Positions 8,008-17,001 of a stretch of DNA of 63,005 bases are shown piece after piece. A model generated the notes under the pieces. That model saw only the letters and a program-made list of their open reading frames with translations. It did not search any database and had not been told where the DNA came from. Each line of letters opens with the position of its first letter. Within the stretch, counting starts at the first letter, position 1. The position numbers and the translations under genes are program-made. The DNA comes from Sphingomonas sp. LC-1 (lineage in GTDB: Bacteria > Pseudomonadota > Alphaproteobacteria > Sphingomonadales > Sphingomonadaceae): positions 1 to 63,005 of the forward strand of contig NZ_JANZXB010000015.1 in assembly GCF_025371035.1 (NCBI RefSeq), written 5' to 3'.

Positions 8008-10488
8008 ATGTCGACCGATCTGACGCGGCGGGGCGTGCTGGGGGCAGGGGCGTTTGCGGCTGCCGCGGGTGGGCTCGGCAACCTGCCGTTGCTCGCGCAG
8101 CCAGTGGCCGCCGACGACTCGCATCGCCTGTGGTTCGATGCCCCCGCGACTCGCTGGGTGGAGGGTCTTCCGGTCGGTAACGGACGGCTGGGCGCGATGG
8201 TCCGCGGCGGGACGGATCGCGAGATCGTGTCGCTGAACGAGGACAGCTTGTGGTCGGGCTATCCGACTCCCGACACCAGTTCCGAGGGCCAGGCCGCGCT
8301 GCCGGGCGTTCGCCAAGCCACGCTGGCGGGCGATTATCACGCCGCCGACGAACGGGCGAAGCGGCTGCAAGGCCCCTATTCCAACAGCTATGCGCCGCTC
8401 GGTGATCTGGTGATCGCGCTGCCGGGGGGCGGGGCGGTGAACGAGTATCGGCGCGAGCTCGACCTCGACCAGGCGGTGATCGGTGTCGCCTATACCGCCG
8501 GCCGGACGCGCCACAGGCGCGAGGTGTTCGTGTCGCATCCCGCGCAACTGGTCGTCGTGCGGCTGACGGCGGAGGGTGGGACGATCGATGCGGACCTGTC
8601 GCTGTCCACCCTGTTGCGCGGATCAGCGCGGGCCGAGGGCCATCGGTTGATCCTGCATGGCAAGGCCCCGGCCTATGCCGCGCCCAATTACCAGCAAGTG
8701 GCCGATCCGATCCGGTATGACGATGCGGCCGGACGCGGCATGATGTTCGCGGCGTTGGCCGAAATCGCGACGGAGGGCGGGCGTGCCAGCCCATCGGGCG
8801 AGACCATCGCGGTGCGCGGCGCGCGCAGCGTCGAGATCCGCATCGCCGCCGCCACCGGCTTTCGCCGTTTCGACCAGCCACCCGACCTGCCGATCGCGAC
8901 CATCGAGGCGAAGGCGGTCGCCGCCCTGGCGGCAGCGCGGGGCAAGAGCTATGCCGCCCTTCGCGCGGCGCATGTCGCGGACCATCGCGCGCTTTATCGC
9001 CGTGCCGAGCTTCGGCTGGCGGGCGAGGCGGAGGGCACCACCGCACAGCGCCGCGCGGCAAATGAGCGGGTCAGCGATCCGGGGCTGGCCGCGCTGCTGT
9101 TCCATTTCGGCCGATACCTGTTGATCGCCAGCTCGCGCCCCGGCACCCAGCCCGCCAACCTTCAGGGCATCTGGAATGCCGAGGTGCGGCCGCCCTGGAG
9201 CAGCAATCACACTACCAACATCAATACCGAGATGAACTATTGGCCCGCCGAGGTCGCCAATCTCGCCGATTGCCATGGCGCGCTGTTCGACTGGATCGAG
9301 CATGTCGCGGTGCGCGGTCGCCGCGTCGCGCAAAGCTATTACGGCATGCCCGGCTGGTGCCTGCACCATAACAGCGACATCTGGGCGATGGCGAACCCGG
9401 TCGGCGAGGGCGATGCGACGCCGGTCTGGGCCAATTGGCCGATGGGTGGGCCATGGCTGATGCAGCATCTGTGGCAGCATTATCGTTTCGGTGGCGACCT
9501 GACCTTCTTGCGGGAACGGGCCTGGCCGCTGATGCGTGGCGCTGCCGAGTTCTGCGCCGCCTGGCTGGTCGCCGATCCGGCGAGCGGTCGGTTGACCACC
9601 GCGCCGTCCATCTCGCCCGAGAATGAGTTTCTGGCCCCCGACGGCAAGAAGGCGTCGATCAGCGCGGGTTGCACGATGGACCTGGCTTTGACCCGCGAGC
9701 TGTTCGCCAATTGCATCGCGACCGCCGATTTGTTGAACACCGACGCGGCCTTCGCGGCCCGACTACGCGGGCTGGTCAGGCGGCTGGAGCCCTATCGGAT
9801 CGGCAGCCAGGGGCAGTTGCTCGAATGGTCGCACGAATTCGCCGAGGCCGAGCCTGGCCATCGCCATATCTCGCACCTCTATCCGCTTTATCCCGGCGAT
9901 GAGTTCACGCCCCGCCACACGCCGCAATGGGCCAGGGCGGTGGCGACCTCGATGCAGCGTCGCGAGGACAATGGCGGGGCGCAAACGGGCTGGAGCCGCG
10001 CCTGGGCGACCTGCATCTGGGCGCGGATGGGGGATGCGGGCCGCTCCGGCGGGTCGATCGACGCCTTTTTCAAGGGAAGTACGCTCGACAATCTGTTCGA
10101 CACCCACCCGTCGAACAAGGGGCCGATCTTCCAAATCGACGGCAATTTCGGTATCACCGCCGCCATCGCCGAGATGCTGTTGCAAAGCCATGACGGCGCG
10201 ATCGCGCTGTTGCCCGCACTGCCCCCGGCCTGGCGGGACGGAAGCGTCCGTGGCTTGCGCGCGCGGGGCGGGGTGACCGTCGATCAGCGCTGGGCGGCGG
10301 GGATGCTGGAGCAGGCGGACCTGCTGTCCGCGCACGGCGGAGAGTTTCGGGTGCGCCTGCCCGCCGGTCGTCGCCTGCGTGCCGCGACCCGGGGCGGGGT
10401 GGCCGTCGCGACGCGTAGCGAGGCGGACGGCCTGCGCTTCACGGCACGGGCGGGGGATCGGATCACGCTGATCATCGGTGCCGCCTGA
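8008..10488 (+). CDS. Glycoside hydrolase family 95 alpha-L-fucosidase, Tat-exported
   Basis: An 826-residue GH95 enzyme, which inverts and removes terminal 1,2-alpha-L-fucose (some members act on alpha-L-galactose) from plant or host glycans. A Tat-type signal with the twin arginine in [10 protein letters not shown] (residues 5-14) is followed by an Ala-rich segment, so it acts in the periplasm or on the surface. The N-terminal beta-domain starts at [16 protein letters not shown]. The (alpha/alpha)6 core carries the catalytic-region motifs [20 protein letters not shown] (likely general acid Glu) and [16 protein letters not shown] (likely Asp). Length fits the family. It converges with the GMC gene, only 19 bases away. 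No other fucose gene is adjacent. Confidence 0.9.
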   Translation: MSTDLTRRGVLGAGAFAAAAGGLGNLPLLAQPVAADDSHRLWFDAPATRWVEGLPVGNGRLGAMVRGGTDREIVSLNEDSLWSGYPTPDTSSEGQAALPGVRQATLAGDYHAADERAKRLQGPYSNSYAPLGDLVIALPGGGAVNEYRRELDLDQAVIGVAYTAGRTRHRREVFVSHPAQLVVVRLTAEGGTIDADLSLSTLLRGSARAEGHRLILHGKAPAYAAPNYQQVADPIRYDDAAGRGMMFAALAEIATEGGRASPSGETIAVRGARSVEIRIAAATGFRRFDQPPDLPIATIEAKAVAALAAARGKSYAALRAAHVADHRALYRRAELRLAGEAEGTTAQRRAANERVSDPGLAALLFHFGRYLLIASSRPGTQPANLQGIWNAEVRPPWSSNHTTNINTEMNYWPAEVANLADCHGALFDWIEHVAVRGRRVAQSYYGMPGWCLHHNSDIWAMANPVGEGDATPVWANWPMGGPWLMQHLWQHYRFGGDLTFLRERAWPLMRGAAEFCAAWLVADPASGRLTTAPSISPENEFLAPDGKKASISAGCTMDLALTRELFANCIATADLLNTDAAFAARLRGLVRRLEPYRIGSQGQLLEWSHEFAEAEPGHRHISHLYPLYPGDEFTPRHTPQWARAVATSMQRREDNGGAQTGWSRAWATCIWARMGDAGRSGGSIDAFFKGSTLDNLFDTHPSNKGPIFQIDGNFGITAAIAEMLLQSHDGAIALLPALPPAWRDGSVRGLRARGGVTVDQRWAAGMLEQADLLSAHGGEFRVRLPAGRRLRAATRGGVAVATRSEADGLRFTARAGDRITLIIGAA

Positions 10489-10507
10489 GCGTCACGTCAC
10501 GCCGCAG

Positions 10508-12046
10508 CTATTGCCCCGATGCCAGAAAGCGATCCGCAGTGCGCAACGACAGGGCCATGATGGTCAGCGCAGGGTTGGCGGCCAGCGCGCTGGGGAAGAT
10601 CGAATTGTCGCAGATCAGCAGGTTGGGAATGTCGAAGCTGCGCCCATCGGCATCGACGACCGCTTCGTCGCCCTTCTCCCCCATGCGGCATGTGCCGATG
10701 GTGTGCGCCGAACGATCGACCGCGAAAATGTCCTGCGCCCCCGCCGCCGCCCAGATCGCGGTCATCGTCCGGCGGGAATGCGCATCGATCGCCCGTTCAT
10801 TGTCATGATAGCTGAAGTCGATCCGTGCCTTGCGATGACCGAAGCCATCCCGCTCATCCGACAGGGTCAGGCGATTGTCGTCATGGGGGAGGCATTCGCC
10901 GTTGATGCCGATCCCGGCCATGCGGTTATAGCCGTAGAGCAGATGCTGTAGCCGCTCCCCCCAGAGCCCCGCCCCGCGCGCCAGCCCTGTCGCGAGGTTG
11001 ACCGGCAAAACGCCCAGGCTCTGGATCAGATACCCACCGGCACATCCCGCTTCGGCGGGACGCATCATGTCCTCGGTAATCAGCGAAGACGGATAGCCCC
11101 GGTTCATCCGCATATCGTCGTCGAACCGACCCCAGACCTGGGTGGCGACATGCGCCATGAAGTTGCGCCCCACCTGCCCACTGGAATTGGCGAGATCGAG
11201 ATTGAGCAGCAGGCGCGGCGTTTCCACGCCGCCCGCACACAGGAATACAGCGCGGCATCGCTGGCGGCGTTCCTCGCCCGCCTGGTGATAGATCACGGCA
11301 TCGATCCGCCCGGCATGGTCGCGATCGAGGGAGAGGACACGGCATTCGGACCGGACCTCCGCCCCGTGCGCCACGGCATAGGGGAGGTAACTGGTATCCA
11401 TGCTGGTCTTGGACGCATTCCGACATCCCTGGTGACAGGTGCCGCAGTTCACGCACGCCTGACGCTGCCCCCAATGCGGCTGGTCGCGGTCGCGGGAAAC
11501 CAGTGCGGCGGGCGCGTCGGTCGCAGTGATGCCCAGCGCCGCGCAGCCCCGCGCCATCGCATCGGCCGATGCGTTGCGTGCCACGGGGGGATAGGCATAG
11601 CGGCGCGTGTCGTCCCAAGGATAATGAGCGGGCCCGGAGACGCCGGTGAAATCCTCGACCTCCTCGATATAGGCGGTCAGCTCGGCATGGGGGATGGGCC
11701 AGTCCGCGCCCTGGCCGGTCAACGTCTTCAGCATCAGGTCGCGCGGGTCGGGCCGTGGACAGAAAGCGCCCCAATGCAGCGTCGATCCGCCGACGCCCAT
11801 GCCCGAATTGTTCGATCCGAACGCGGTGGGGTCCGCACCGCCGCTCAGCCGTTCCTCCATCCAATAAATGTCGGCGGCCACTTCGTCGGCGACATGGTCG
11901 TTGGGACGAAAGGCGCGCCCGGCCTCCAGCGCCACGACCGACAGTCCCGCCTTCGCCAGCCGCGCCAGCAGCGGTGCCCCGCCCGCGCCGGTGCCGATGA
12001 CCACGGCGTCGACCACATCCCGGCCGTCATAGGGAGGGCGGCTCAT
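10508..12046 (-). CDS. GMC-family FAD oxidoreductase (sugar/alcohol dehydrogenase large subunit)
   Basis: A 512-residue flavoprotein with the FAD-binding GTGAGG motif at 18-23 and the GMC C-terminal signature (HTIGTCRMG, then NLLICDNSIFPSALAANPAL). A cysteine cluster C-x2-C-x2-C-x3-C (CVNCGTCHQGC) lies in the middle, as in gluconate 2-dehydrogenase-like GMC enzymes. The start was set to the ATG at 12046, which overlaps the upstream stop as ATGA. A start at 12097 would add residues with no likeness to the family. It is coupled to a protein ending in a gluconate-2-dehydrogenase subunit 3 domain, so the two probably form one dehydrogenase complex. No signal peptide is obvious on this subunit. 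The substrate cannot be read from sequence. Confidence 0.85.
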   Translation of the reverse strand: MSRPPYDGRDVVDAVVIGTGAGGAPLLARLAKAGLSVVALEAGRAFRPNDHVADEVAADIYWMEERLSGGADPTAFGSNNSGMGVGGSTLHWGAFCPRPDPRDLMLKTLTGQGADWPIPHAELTAYIEEVEDFTGVSGPAHYPWDDTRRYAYPPVARNASADAMARGCAALGITATDAPAALVSRDRDQPHWGQRQACVNCGTCHQGCRNASKTSMDTSYLPYAVAHGAEVRSECRVLSLDRDHAGRIDAVIYHQAGEERRQRCRAVFLCAGGVETPRLLLNLDLANSSGQVGRNFMAHVATQVWGRFDDDMRMNRGYPSSLITEDMMRPAEAGCAGGYLIQSLGVLPVNLATGLARGAGLWGERLQHLLYGYNRMAGIGINGECLPHDDNRLTLSDERDGFGHRKARIDFSYHDNERAIDAHSRRTMTAIWAAAGAQDIFAVDRSAHTIGTCRMGEKGDEAVVDADGRSFDIPNLLICDNSIFPSALAANPALTIMALSLRTADRFLASGQ

Positions 12047-13422
12047 GCGCCGATCCCCATCCCGATTTCCGTTGCACTCTCTGCCCTGTGCTGCCACGCC
12101 TCGCGATCATTGGCGGCGGTGAGGGCATAACCCTGTTTGCGCGGGCCATCGCCACCGACCGCGAAGCCGTCATAGCCGATGGCGGCCATGGCGGACGGCG
12201 ATGCGATCCACTGGCGGACGATCTCGGCACGGACATCGGTGAACCACAGCGCCATCTGCTCGGGGGACAGGCAGGCGTCGTCACCGGCGATACCCGCCCC
12301 GCCCGCCGCCATCTGCGTCAGCCAGTCGGCCTGCACCGACCTTTCCAGCAAGGCGAAGCCGCCCGTCAGGGCGTCCAGCGTCGCCAATCCGCGCGTCCAG
12401 GCGATCGGATCGGGGGGAAGGTCGGCAAAACGCCAGCCATCGCCGGGCCCTGCGACGATGGCGGCTTCGATATGGCGCGCCAGATCATGATCGGCGCCCC
12501 GGTCGGGCAGGATATGCGCGATCAGCGTGGCGACAAGCGCGCATTGATGGTCCGACCAGCCGGTTTCCGGCCGCTCCGCCGGACGTGTCCGCTCCAGCAT
12601 TGCCGCGCGGGTTCGGCGGCTGACCCGGTTGGAATCGAGGACGTGCACGAACCCGGCGGGCAGGATCGCGGCGGCGACCGAGGCGGCATGCTCGGCGATC
12701 AGATCGGCCAGCGCGTCGGGCTGTTCATAGGGGATGAGGTGCGCGGCGCCTTTGACGACGCGGATGTCGGCATGGCGATAATGCGGCAGGTTCAGGCGGC
12801 GCTGGGCGTCCTCCCCCAGATCGCCGTCTTCCGCCCCGGCGACGATGAGCGCGGGAATGGAGATCCGACCGGCCGTCGCGCGCCAATCCTCGCGGCTGCC
12901 GCGCTCCAGCCAGCCCAGCCACGCCTCGCGGCTGGAGCGACGCACATCCTCTATCGCCTTGTCGCGCAAAGGTTCGGGCAGCGGCGCGGCCGTATTGGCG
13001 TCGACAAAGGTCTCGGCATCCTCCCGGCGGATCGGGCCATTTTCGACCCAGCCGATCATCGGCGCGCGGCGATCCTCTTCCATCGGTTCGGGCGAGGGTG
13101 GGGAGGCCGCGACCAGCACCACGCCGACCACGCCTGCCAGCCCGGCCTCGCCCGCGACAGCGCGCGCCGCGACGAGGGTGGCGATCTTGCCACCCATGCT
13201 GTGGCCGACCAACAGGCAGGCGGTCAGTCGCCGCTTGCGGATTTCATCGGCCAACCCGTCCGCCATGGCGGTGACATCCGCATAGCCTTGGTCCGCATGC
13301 TCACCGAAACCGGGCAGGTCGAGCGCGATGCCGGGCATGGGGGCAAGCCGCTCACGCACCCGATCCCATTCGCGCCCGCTAGCGCCCAGCGCATGAAGAA
13401 AAACCAATGTCGGTTGGGTCAT
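12043..13422 (-). CDS. Fusion: alpha/beta hydrolase with C-terminal gluconate 2-dehydrogenase subunit 3-like domain
   Basis: A 459-residue protein. Residues 1 to about 245 are an alpha/beta hydrolase, with oxyanion-side FLHALGASG, nucleophile elbow GHSMGG (Ser75), an acidic residue in AGAEDGDLG and the catalytic His in GAAHLIPYEQP. Residues about 255-459 resemble the small subunit (subunit 3) that accompanies GMC dehydrogenases, including GWSDHQCALV and EQMALWFTDVRAEIVRQW. One hypothesis is that the GMC partner oxidises a sugar and the hydrolase opens the resulting lactone or ester. The reading frame is continuous and no internal start with a ribosome site is evident, so the fusion looks genuine. 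It is first in the two-gene operon and diverges from dps. Confidence 0.75.
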   Translation of the reverse strand: MTQPTLVFLHALGASGREWDRVRERLAPMPGIALDLPGFGEHADQGYADVTAMADGLADEIRKRRLTACLLVGHSMGGKIATLVAARAVAGEAGLAGVVGVVLVAASPPSPEPMEEDRRAPMIGWVENGPIRREDAETFVDANTAAPLPEPLRDKAIEDVRRSSREAWLGWLERGSREDWRATAGRISIPALIVAGAEDGDLGEDAQRRLNLPHYRHADIRVVKGAAHLIPYEQPDALADLIAEHAASVAAAILPAGFVHVLDSNRVSRRTRAAMLERTRPAERPETGWSDHQCALVATLIAHILPDRGADHDLARHIEAAIVAGPGDGWRFADLPPDPIAWTRGLATLDALTGGFALLERSVQADWLTQMAAGGAGIAGDDACLSPEQMALWFTDVRAEIVRQWIASPSAMAAIGYDGFAVGGDGPRKQGYALTAANDREAWQHRAESATEIGMGIGA

Positions 13423-13617
13423 ATCGTCTCGCCCGAGTAAATCCCATGCTGGACGTTACAAAAGCGGGACCGTTCCCCGTCCCGACCGACGATCAAAAAT
13501 TAATTTGGATTATAAGTGGGATGATTTGGTTCCCGCTTTTCCGTCGATAATTTCATGGAACCCTGTCCGCCCGAAAAGCGCTTCGGCACGAACTGCATCC
13601 ATCATAGGAGTGACGTC

Positions 13618-14187
13618 ATGGCCGATACCGACCAAGCGCAGCCGCAATACAAGATCGAATATCGCGAAATCCAGGCATTCAACACGCTGAAAGACTTGCC
13701 GCTCGGGCTGTCGGACAATGCCCGCAAGCAGAGCGTGTCGATCCTCAATCAGGTGCTAGCCGACACGATGATGTTGCGCGACCTGTACAAGAAGCATCAC
13801 TGGCAGATGTCGGGCGCCACCTTCTATCAACTCCATCTGCTGCTCGACACCCATTATGAGAAGCAGGCCGAACTGGTCGACATGGTGGCGGAGCGTATCC
13901 AGTCGCTGGGCGGGATCAGTATCGCGACGCCGCACGACGTGGCCGAGATGACGAAGATCGCACGCCCGCCGCGTGGTCGCGAAGATGTGCCGACCATGCT
14001 CGCCCGCCTGCTGGAAGCGCACAAGATCGTGCTGGAAGAGGCGCATGAAGGCGCCAAGGTCGCCGACGAGTCGGGCGATGACGGCACCAACGACCTGTTG
14101 GTCAGCGACATCATCCGCTCCAACGAGCCGCAGGTCTGGTTCATCGGCGAGCATCTGGCCGCCACCGCGCTGCAACGCGCGGATTGA
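13618..14187 (+). CDS. dps: Dps/ferritin-like DNA starvation protein
   Basis: A 189-residue Dps-type four-helix protein that oxidises and stores iron and protects DNA during stress. Ferroxidase-type motifs are visible in LRDLYKKHHWQMSG (His pair) and in HYEKQAELVDMVAERIQSLGG (Asp/Glu), with a late EPQVWFIGEHL helix. The start at 13618 follows TAGGAG with good spacing. An upstream AT-rich stretch (about 13,495-13,530) is a likely promoter region shared with the divergent hydrolase-fusion gene. The family also includes bacterioferritin-like proteins, but the length and HHW motif favour Dps. Confidence 0.9.
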   Translation: MADTDQAQPQYKIEYREIQAFNTLKDLPLGLSDNARKQSVSILNQVLADTMMLRDLYKKHHWQMSGATFYQLHLLLDTHYEKQAELVDMVAERIQSLGGISIATPHDVAEMTKIARPPRGREDVPTMLARLLEAHKIVLEEAHEGAKVADESGDDGTNDLLVSDIIRSNEPQVWFIGEHLAATALQRAD

Positions 14188-14409
14188 TCCGGAAGATTTG
14201 GCGGGGAAGCTTGACCATTCCTCGCCTGTCTGAAGCGGTTCAGGTACGAATAGGGCGCAGCGCCGGGTCTGGTGGGTTATCCTTGCCCGGTGCTGATCCT
14301 GCGCCAAAGCAAACCATGTTTTCGATGGAGCGAACTTCGCTCCTATCGCCGGGCTCCCGTCTGATCCCCTGATGCGATAAGCAGAGATGGGCGGACGGGA
14401 GACGACGGA

Positions 14410-15105
14410 ATGCGGACGATCGGCTTGATCGGGGGAATGAGCTGGGAAAGCTCGGCGGAATATTACCGCATCCTCAACGAGGGCGTTCGCGACCGGCTGG
14501 GCCCCACGGCGTCGGCGTCCTGCCTGTTATGGTCGTTCAACTTCGCCGAGATCGAGGCGTTGCAGCATCACGGCGACTGGGAGGCGCTGACCGCGCGTAT
14601 GGTGGACGCCGCACGGCGGCTGCAGGCGGGCGGTGCCGAACTGCTGCTGATCTGTACCAATACCATGCATCGGATGGCGGCCGCGGTGCAGCAGGCGGTG
14701 GCGATCCCGCTTCTCCATATCGCCGATCCGACGGCGGAGCGCATCCGTGCGGCGGGCATTCGGACGGTCGGGCTGCTCGGCACCGCCTTCACCATGGAGC
14801 ATGACTTCTACAAGGGGCGTCTGGCGGAACGGCATGGCCTGAACGTGATCGTGCCCGGTGCGGAGGACCGGGCGGAGGTGCACCGGGTGATCTATGAGGA
14901 ACTGGTCGCGGGGCAGGTGACCGCCGCATCACGCGAAGCCTATCGTGCGGTCATCGCCCGGTTGGTCGCGGCGGGTGCGGAGGCGGTGATTCTGGGCTGT
15001 ACCGAGATCATGTTGCTGGTCCGCCCGGACGACAGCGGCGTGCCGCTGTTCGATACGACCGCACTCCACGCCGCCGCCGCGGTCGAGATCGCCCTGGCCG
15101 ACTGA
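14410..15105 (+). CDS. Aspartate/glutamate racemase family protein
   Basis: A 231-residue cofactor-independent racemase of the Asp/Glu/hydantoin family (YgeA-like). The two catalytic cysteines are in LLICTNTMHRM (about residue 81) and ILGCTEIMLL (about 197). The N-terminal TIGLIGGMSWESSAEYYR is diagnostic. It would interconvert L- and D-aspartate or glutamate in the cytoplasm. The start at 14410 is preceded by GGGAGACG. The gene stands alone between Dps and the ClC transporter. Which amino acid it uses cannot be told from sequence. Confidence 0.9.
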   Translation: MRTIGLIGGMSWESSAEYYRILNEGVRDRLGPTASASCLLWSFNFAEIEALQHHGDWEALTARMVDAARRLQAGGAELLLICTNTMHRMAAAVQQAVAIPLLHIADPTAERIRAAGIRTVGLLGTAFTMEHDFYKGRLAERHGLNVIVPGAEDRAEVHRVIYEELVAGQVTAASREAYRAVIARLVAAGAEAVILGCTEIMLLVRPDDSGVPLFDTTALHAAAAVEIALAD

Positions 15106-15183
15106 AGCGCCATCGTTCGTGTGCGGGAAAGCGGCCGTGCTTCGGCTGGTTTTTCCTGGCGGTCCGGGTGTAGGGATGGGCGC

Positions 15184-16545
15184 ATGGCAGACCCCCGATC
15201 GGACAATGTCGGCGCCCGGAAATGGACGCCCGCCCGTTACCGCGCGCTGTTGCGGGCGCAGGGGCCGAAGTCGGTTCGGTTTCGCACACGGCTGGCCATC
15301 CTGATCGGCGCGGTCGCGGTGGGCCTGGCCGCCAGCGCCTTTGCCCAGGCCGCCGACCTGGCGGGGGAGATTTTCGGCCATTTCGCCGCGCGCTGGCATT
15401 GGGCGCCGCTGGTCGTGACCCCGCTCCTGTTCGCGGCCCTGGTCTGGATCACGCGGCGCTTCGTGCCGCTGGCACGCGGATCGGGCATTCCGCAGGTGAT
15501 GGCGGCGCAGGCCGATCCCGACCATGCGACCCAGGGGCTGGTGTCGATGCGAACGGTCATCGGCAAGGCAGGCCTGACGCTGGCGGCGGTTCTGGGCGGC
15601 GCGTCGGTCGGGCGCGAAGGGCCGACGGTTCAGATCGCCGCCGCGATCATGGGCCTGACCCATCGTATCCTGGGCGTTCCGCTTCGCGGCGCGGTGCTGA
15701 TCGCGGGCGGCGCGGCGGGCGTGGCGGCGGCGTTCAATACCCCGCTGGCAGGCCTGCTATTCGCGATCGAGGAACTGGCCTCCGCTTATGAGCAAAAGGT
15801 GACCTTGCTGGTGATCGCCGCCATCGCCATCGCCGGGATGATCGCGCAGTCGGTGCAGGGCGATTACGTCTATTTCGGGCTGATCGGTGCGCATATGCCG
15901 ATCGTCACCGCGCTGGTGGCCGCCCCGCTGGCGGGCATCGTCGGCGGACTGGCTGGCGGCGGCTTCGCCCGATTGATGCTGATGATGGCGACGGGCACCA
16001 ACCGCGTCACTATGTGGAGCAAGCAGCGGCCGATCCTGTTCGCCGCGCTGTGCGGGGCTATCGTCGCGGGCTTGGGCGTGGGCACCGGGCTGACCTGGGG
16101 CACCGGCTATGGCGCGGCGCGAGCGATGATCGTCGGGGTCGATGCGCCCTTGTGGTTCGGCCCGGCCAAGTTCCTCGCCACGCTGGCCACGGCGGTGGCG
16201 GGCCTGCCGGGTGGTATCTTCGCGCCGTCGCTGGCGGTCGGGGCGGGCGTGGGCAATCTGCTGCGCTCGGTCTTTCCCGATTCCCCCGCCTCGGCCATCG
16301 TGATCCTGGGCATGGTGGGCTATTTCGCGGGCGTGGTCCGCGCGCCGCTGACCGCCGTCATCATCCTGTCGGAAACGACCGCCAGCCGTGGCCTGATGCT
16401 CCCTATGTTCGCCACCGCCTTCATCGCCGATGGGGTCAGCCAGTTGGTGTGCCGCGAAAAGCTGTACCACGGCCTGTCCCGCACCTTTGCGATACGGCCG
16501 GCGGAGCAGGCGAGGGATGTCCAGAAAGACCAACATGCCGGGTAG
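15184..16545 (+). CDS. ClC-family chloride/proton antiporter
   Basis: A 453-residue membrane protein of the ClC family with its three ion-path signatures: GSGIPQ, GREGPTVQ (gating Glu) and GGIFAPSL. A Glu is also present in LFAIEELAS, where the H+/Cl- antiporters have their inner proton Glu. I therefore call it an antiporter rather than a channel, by analogy with ClC-ec1. More than ten hydrophobic segments are visible. No CBS domain follows. The ATG at 15184 was chosen because the extra 21 residues from an upstream GTG at 15121 do not look coding. Such proteins commonly support acid resistance. Confidence 0.9.
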   Translation: MADPRSDNVGARKWTPARYRALLRAQGPKSVRFRTRLAILIGAVAVGLAASAFAQAADLAGEIFGHFAARWHWAPLVVTPLLFAALVWITRRFVPLARGSGIPQVMAAQADPDHATQGLVSMRTVIGKAGLTLAAVLGGASVGREGPTVQIAAAIMGLTHRILGVPLRGAVLIAGGAAGVAAAFNTPLAGLLFAIEELASAYEQKVTLLVIAAIAIAGMIAQSVQGDYVYFGLIGAHMPIVTALVAAPLAGIVGGLAGGGFARLMLMMATGTNRVTMWSKQRPILFAALCGAIVAGLGVGTGLTWGTGYGAARAMIVGVDAPLWFGPAKFLATLATAVAGLPGGIFAPSLAVGAGVGNLLRSVFPDSPASAIVILGMVGYFAGVVRAPLTAVIILSETTASRGLMLPMFATAFIADGVSQLVCREKLYHGLSRTFAIRPAEQARDVQKDQHAG

Positions 16546-16638
16546 GTTCGACGCCATTTCGTCTTGCTGAATACCGGCCGATAATTCAGCCCGTCGTTCG
16601 GCATGGATAGCCGGTTTGCCTTGTTCGTGACGTCCGAC

Positions 16639-17001
16639 CTAAGTCGATTGCAATCGGGCCAGCGCGATCCCCGCCAGATTCTGCGTCCGCTTGACGTGGC
16701 GCAGGCGGAACCGACCCGGCGGGCGGGGCAGGGCGGACCAGCGATCCCGATAGGGGCGACAGAGTGGCGGCACGCGCACCGTGCCATTCGCCTGTGCGAT
16801 GACGGCCAGCGCATCACCGAGCAGGATTGCATCGGCGATGCCCCGCTCATGCGCCAGGCGGGTGGCGGCGATCAGCGCCAGCCATTCGGCCTCCATCGCC
16901 GACCCCGGCCCCGGCACTCGCTCGACATAGGCATGTCCGCCCAGCACCACCGCCCATTCCATGCCGGAGGGGCGGTGGCCGCCGTCGAAGAAGATCTTCA
17001 C
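16639..17001 (-). CDS. RNase H-fold (reverse-transcriptase-like) protein lacking the last catalytic Asp
   Basis: A 120-residue protein with an RNase HI-like fold: first Asp in KIFFDGG (6), Glu in GSAMEAEWLAL and third acid in ILLGDALAV. The usual NxxAD near the C-terminus is replaced by NLAGIALA, so the fourth carboxylate is missing. The ATG at 17001 overlaps the stop of the upstream flavoprotein gene by four bases, so the two are co-translated. It may retain weak nuclease activity or only bind RNA-DNA hybrids; nothing links it functionally to its operon partner. Confidence 0.75.
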   Translation of the reverse strand: MKIFFDGGHRPSGMEWAVVLGGHAYVERVPGPGSAMEAEWLALIAATRLAHERGIADAILLGDALAVIAQANGTVRVPPLCRPYRDRWSALPRPPGRFRLRHVKRTQNLAGIALARLQST

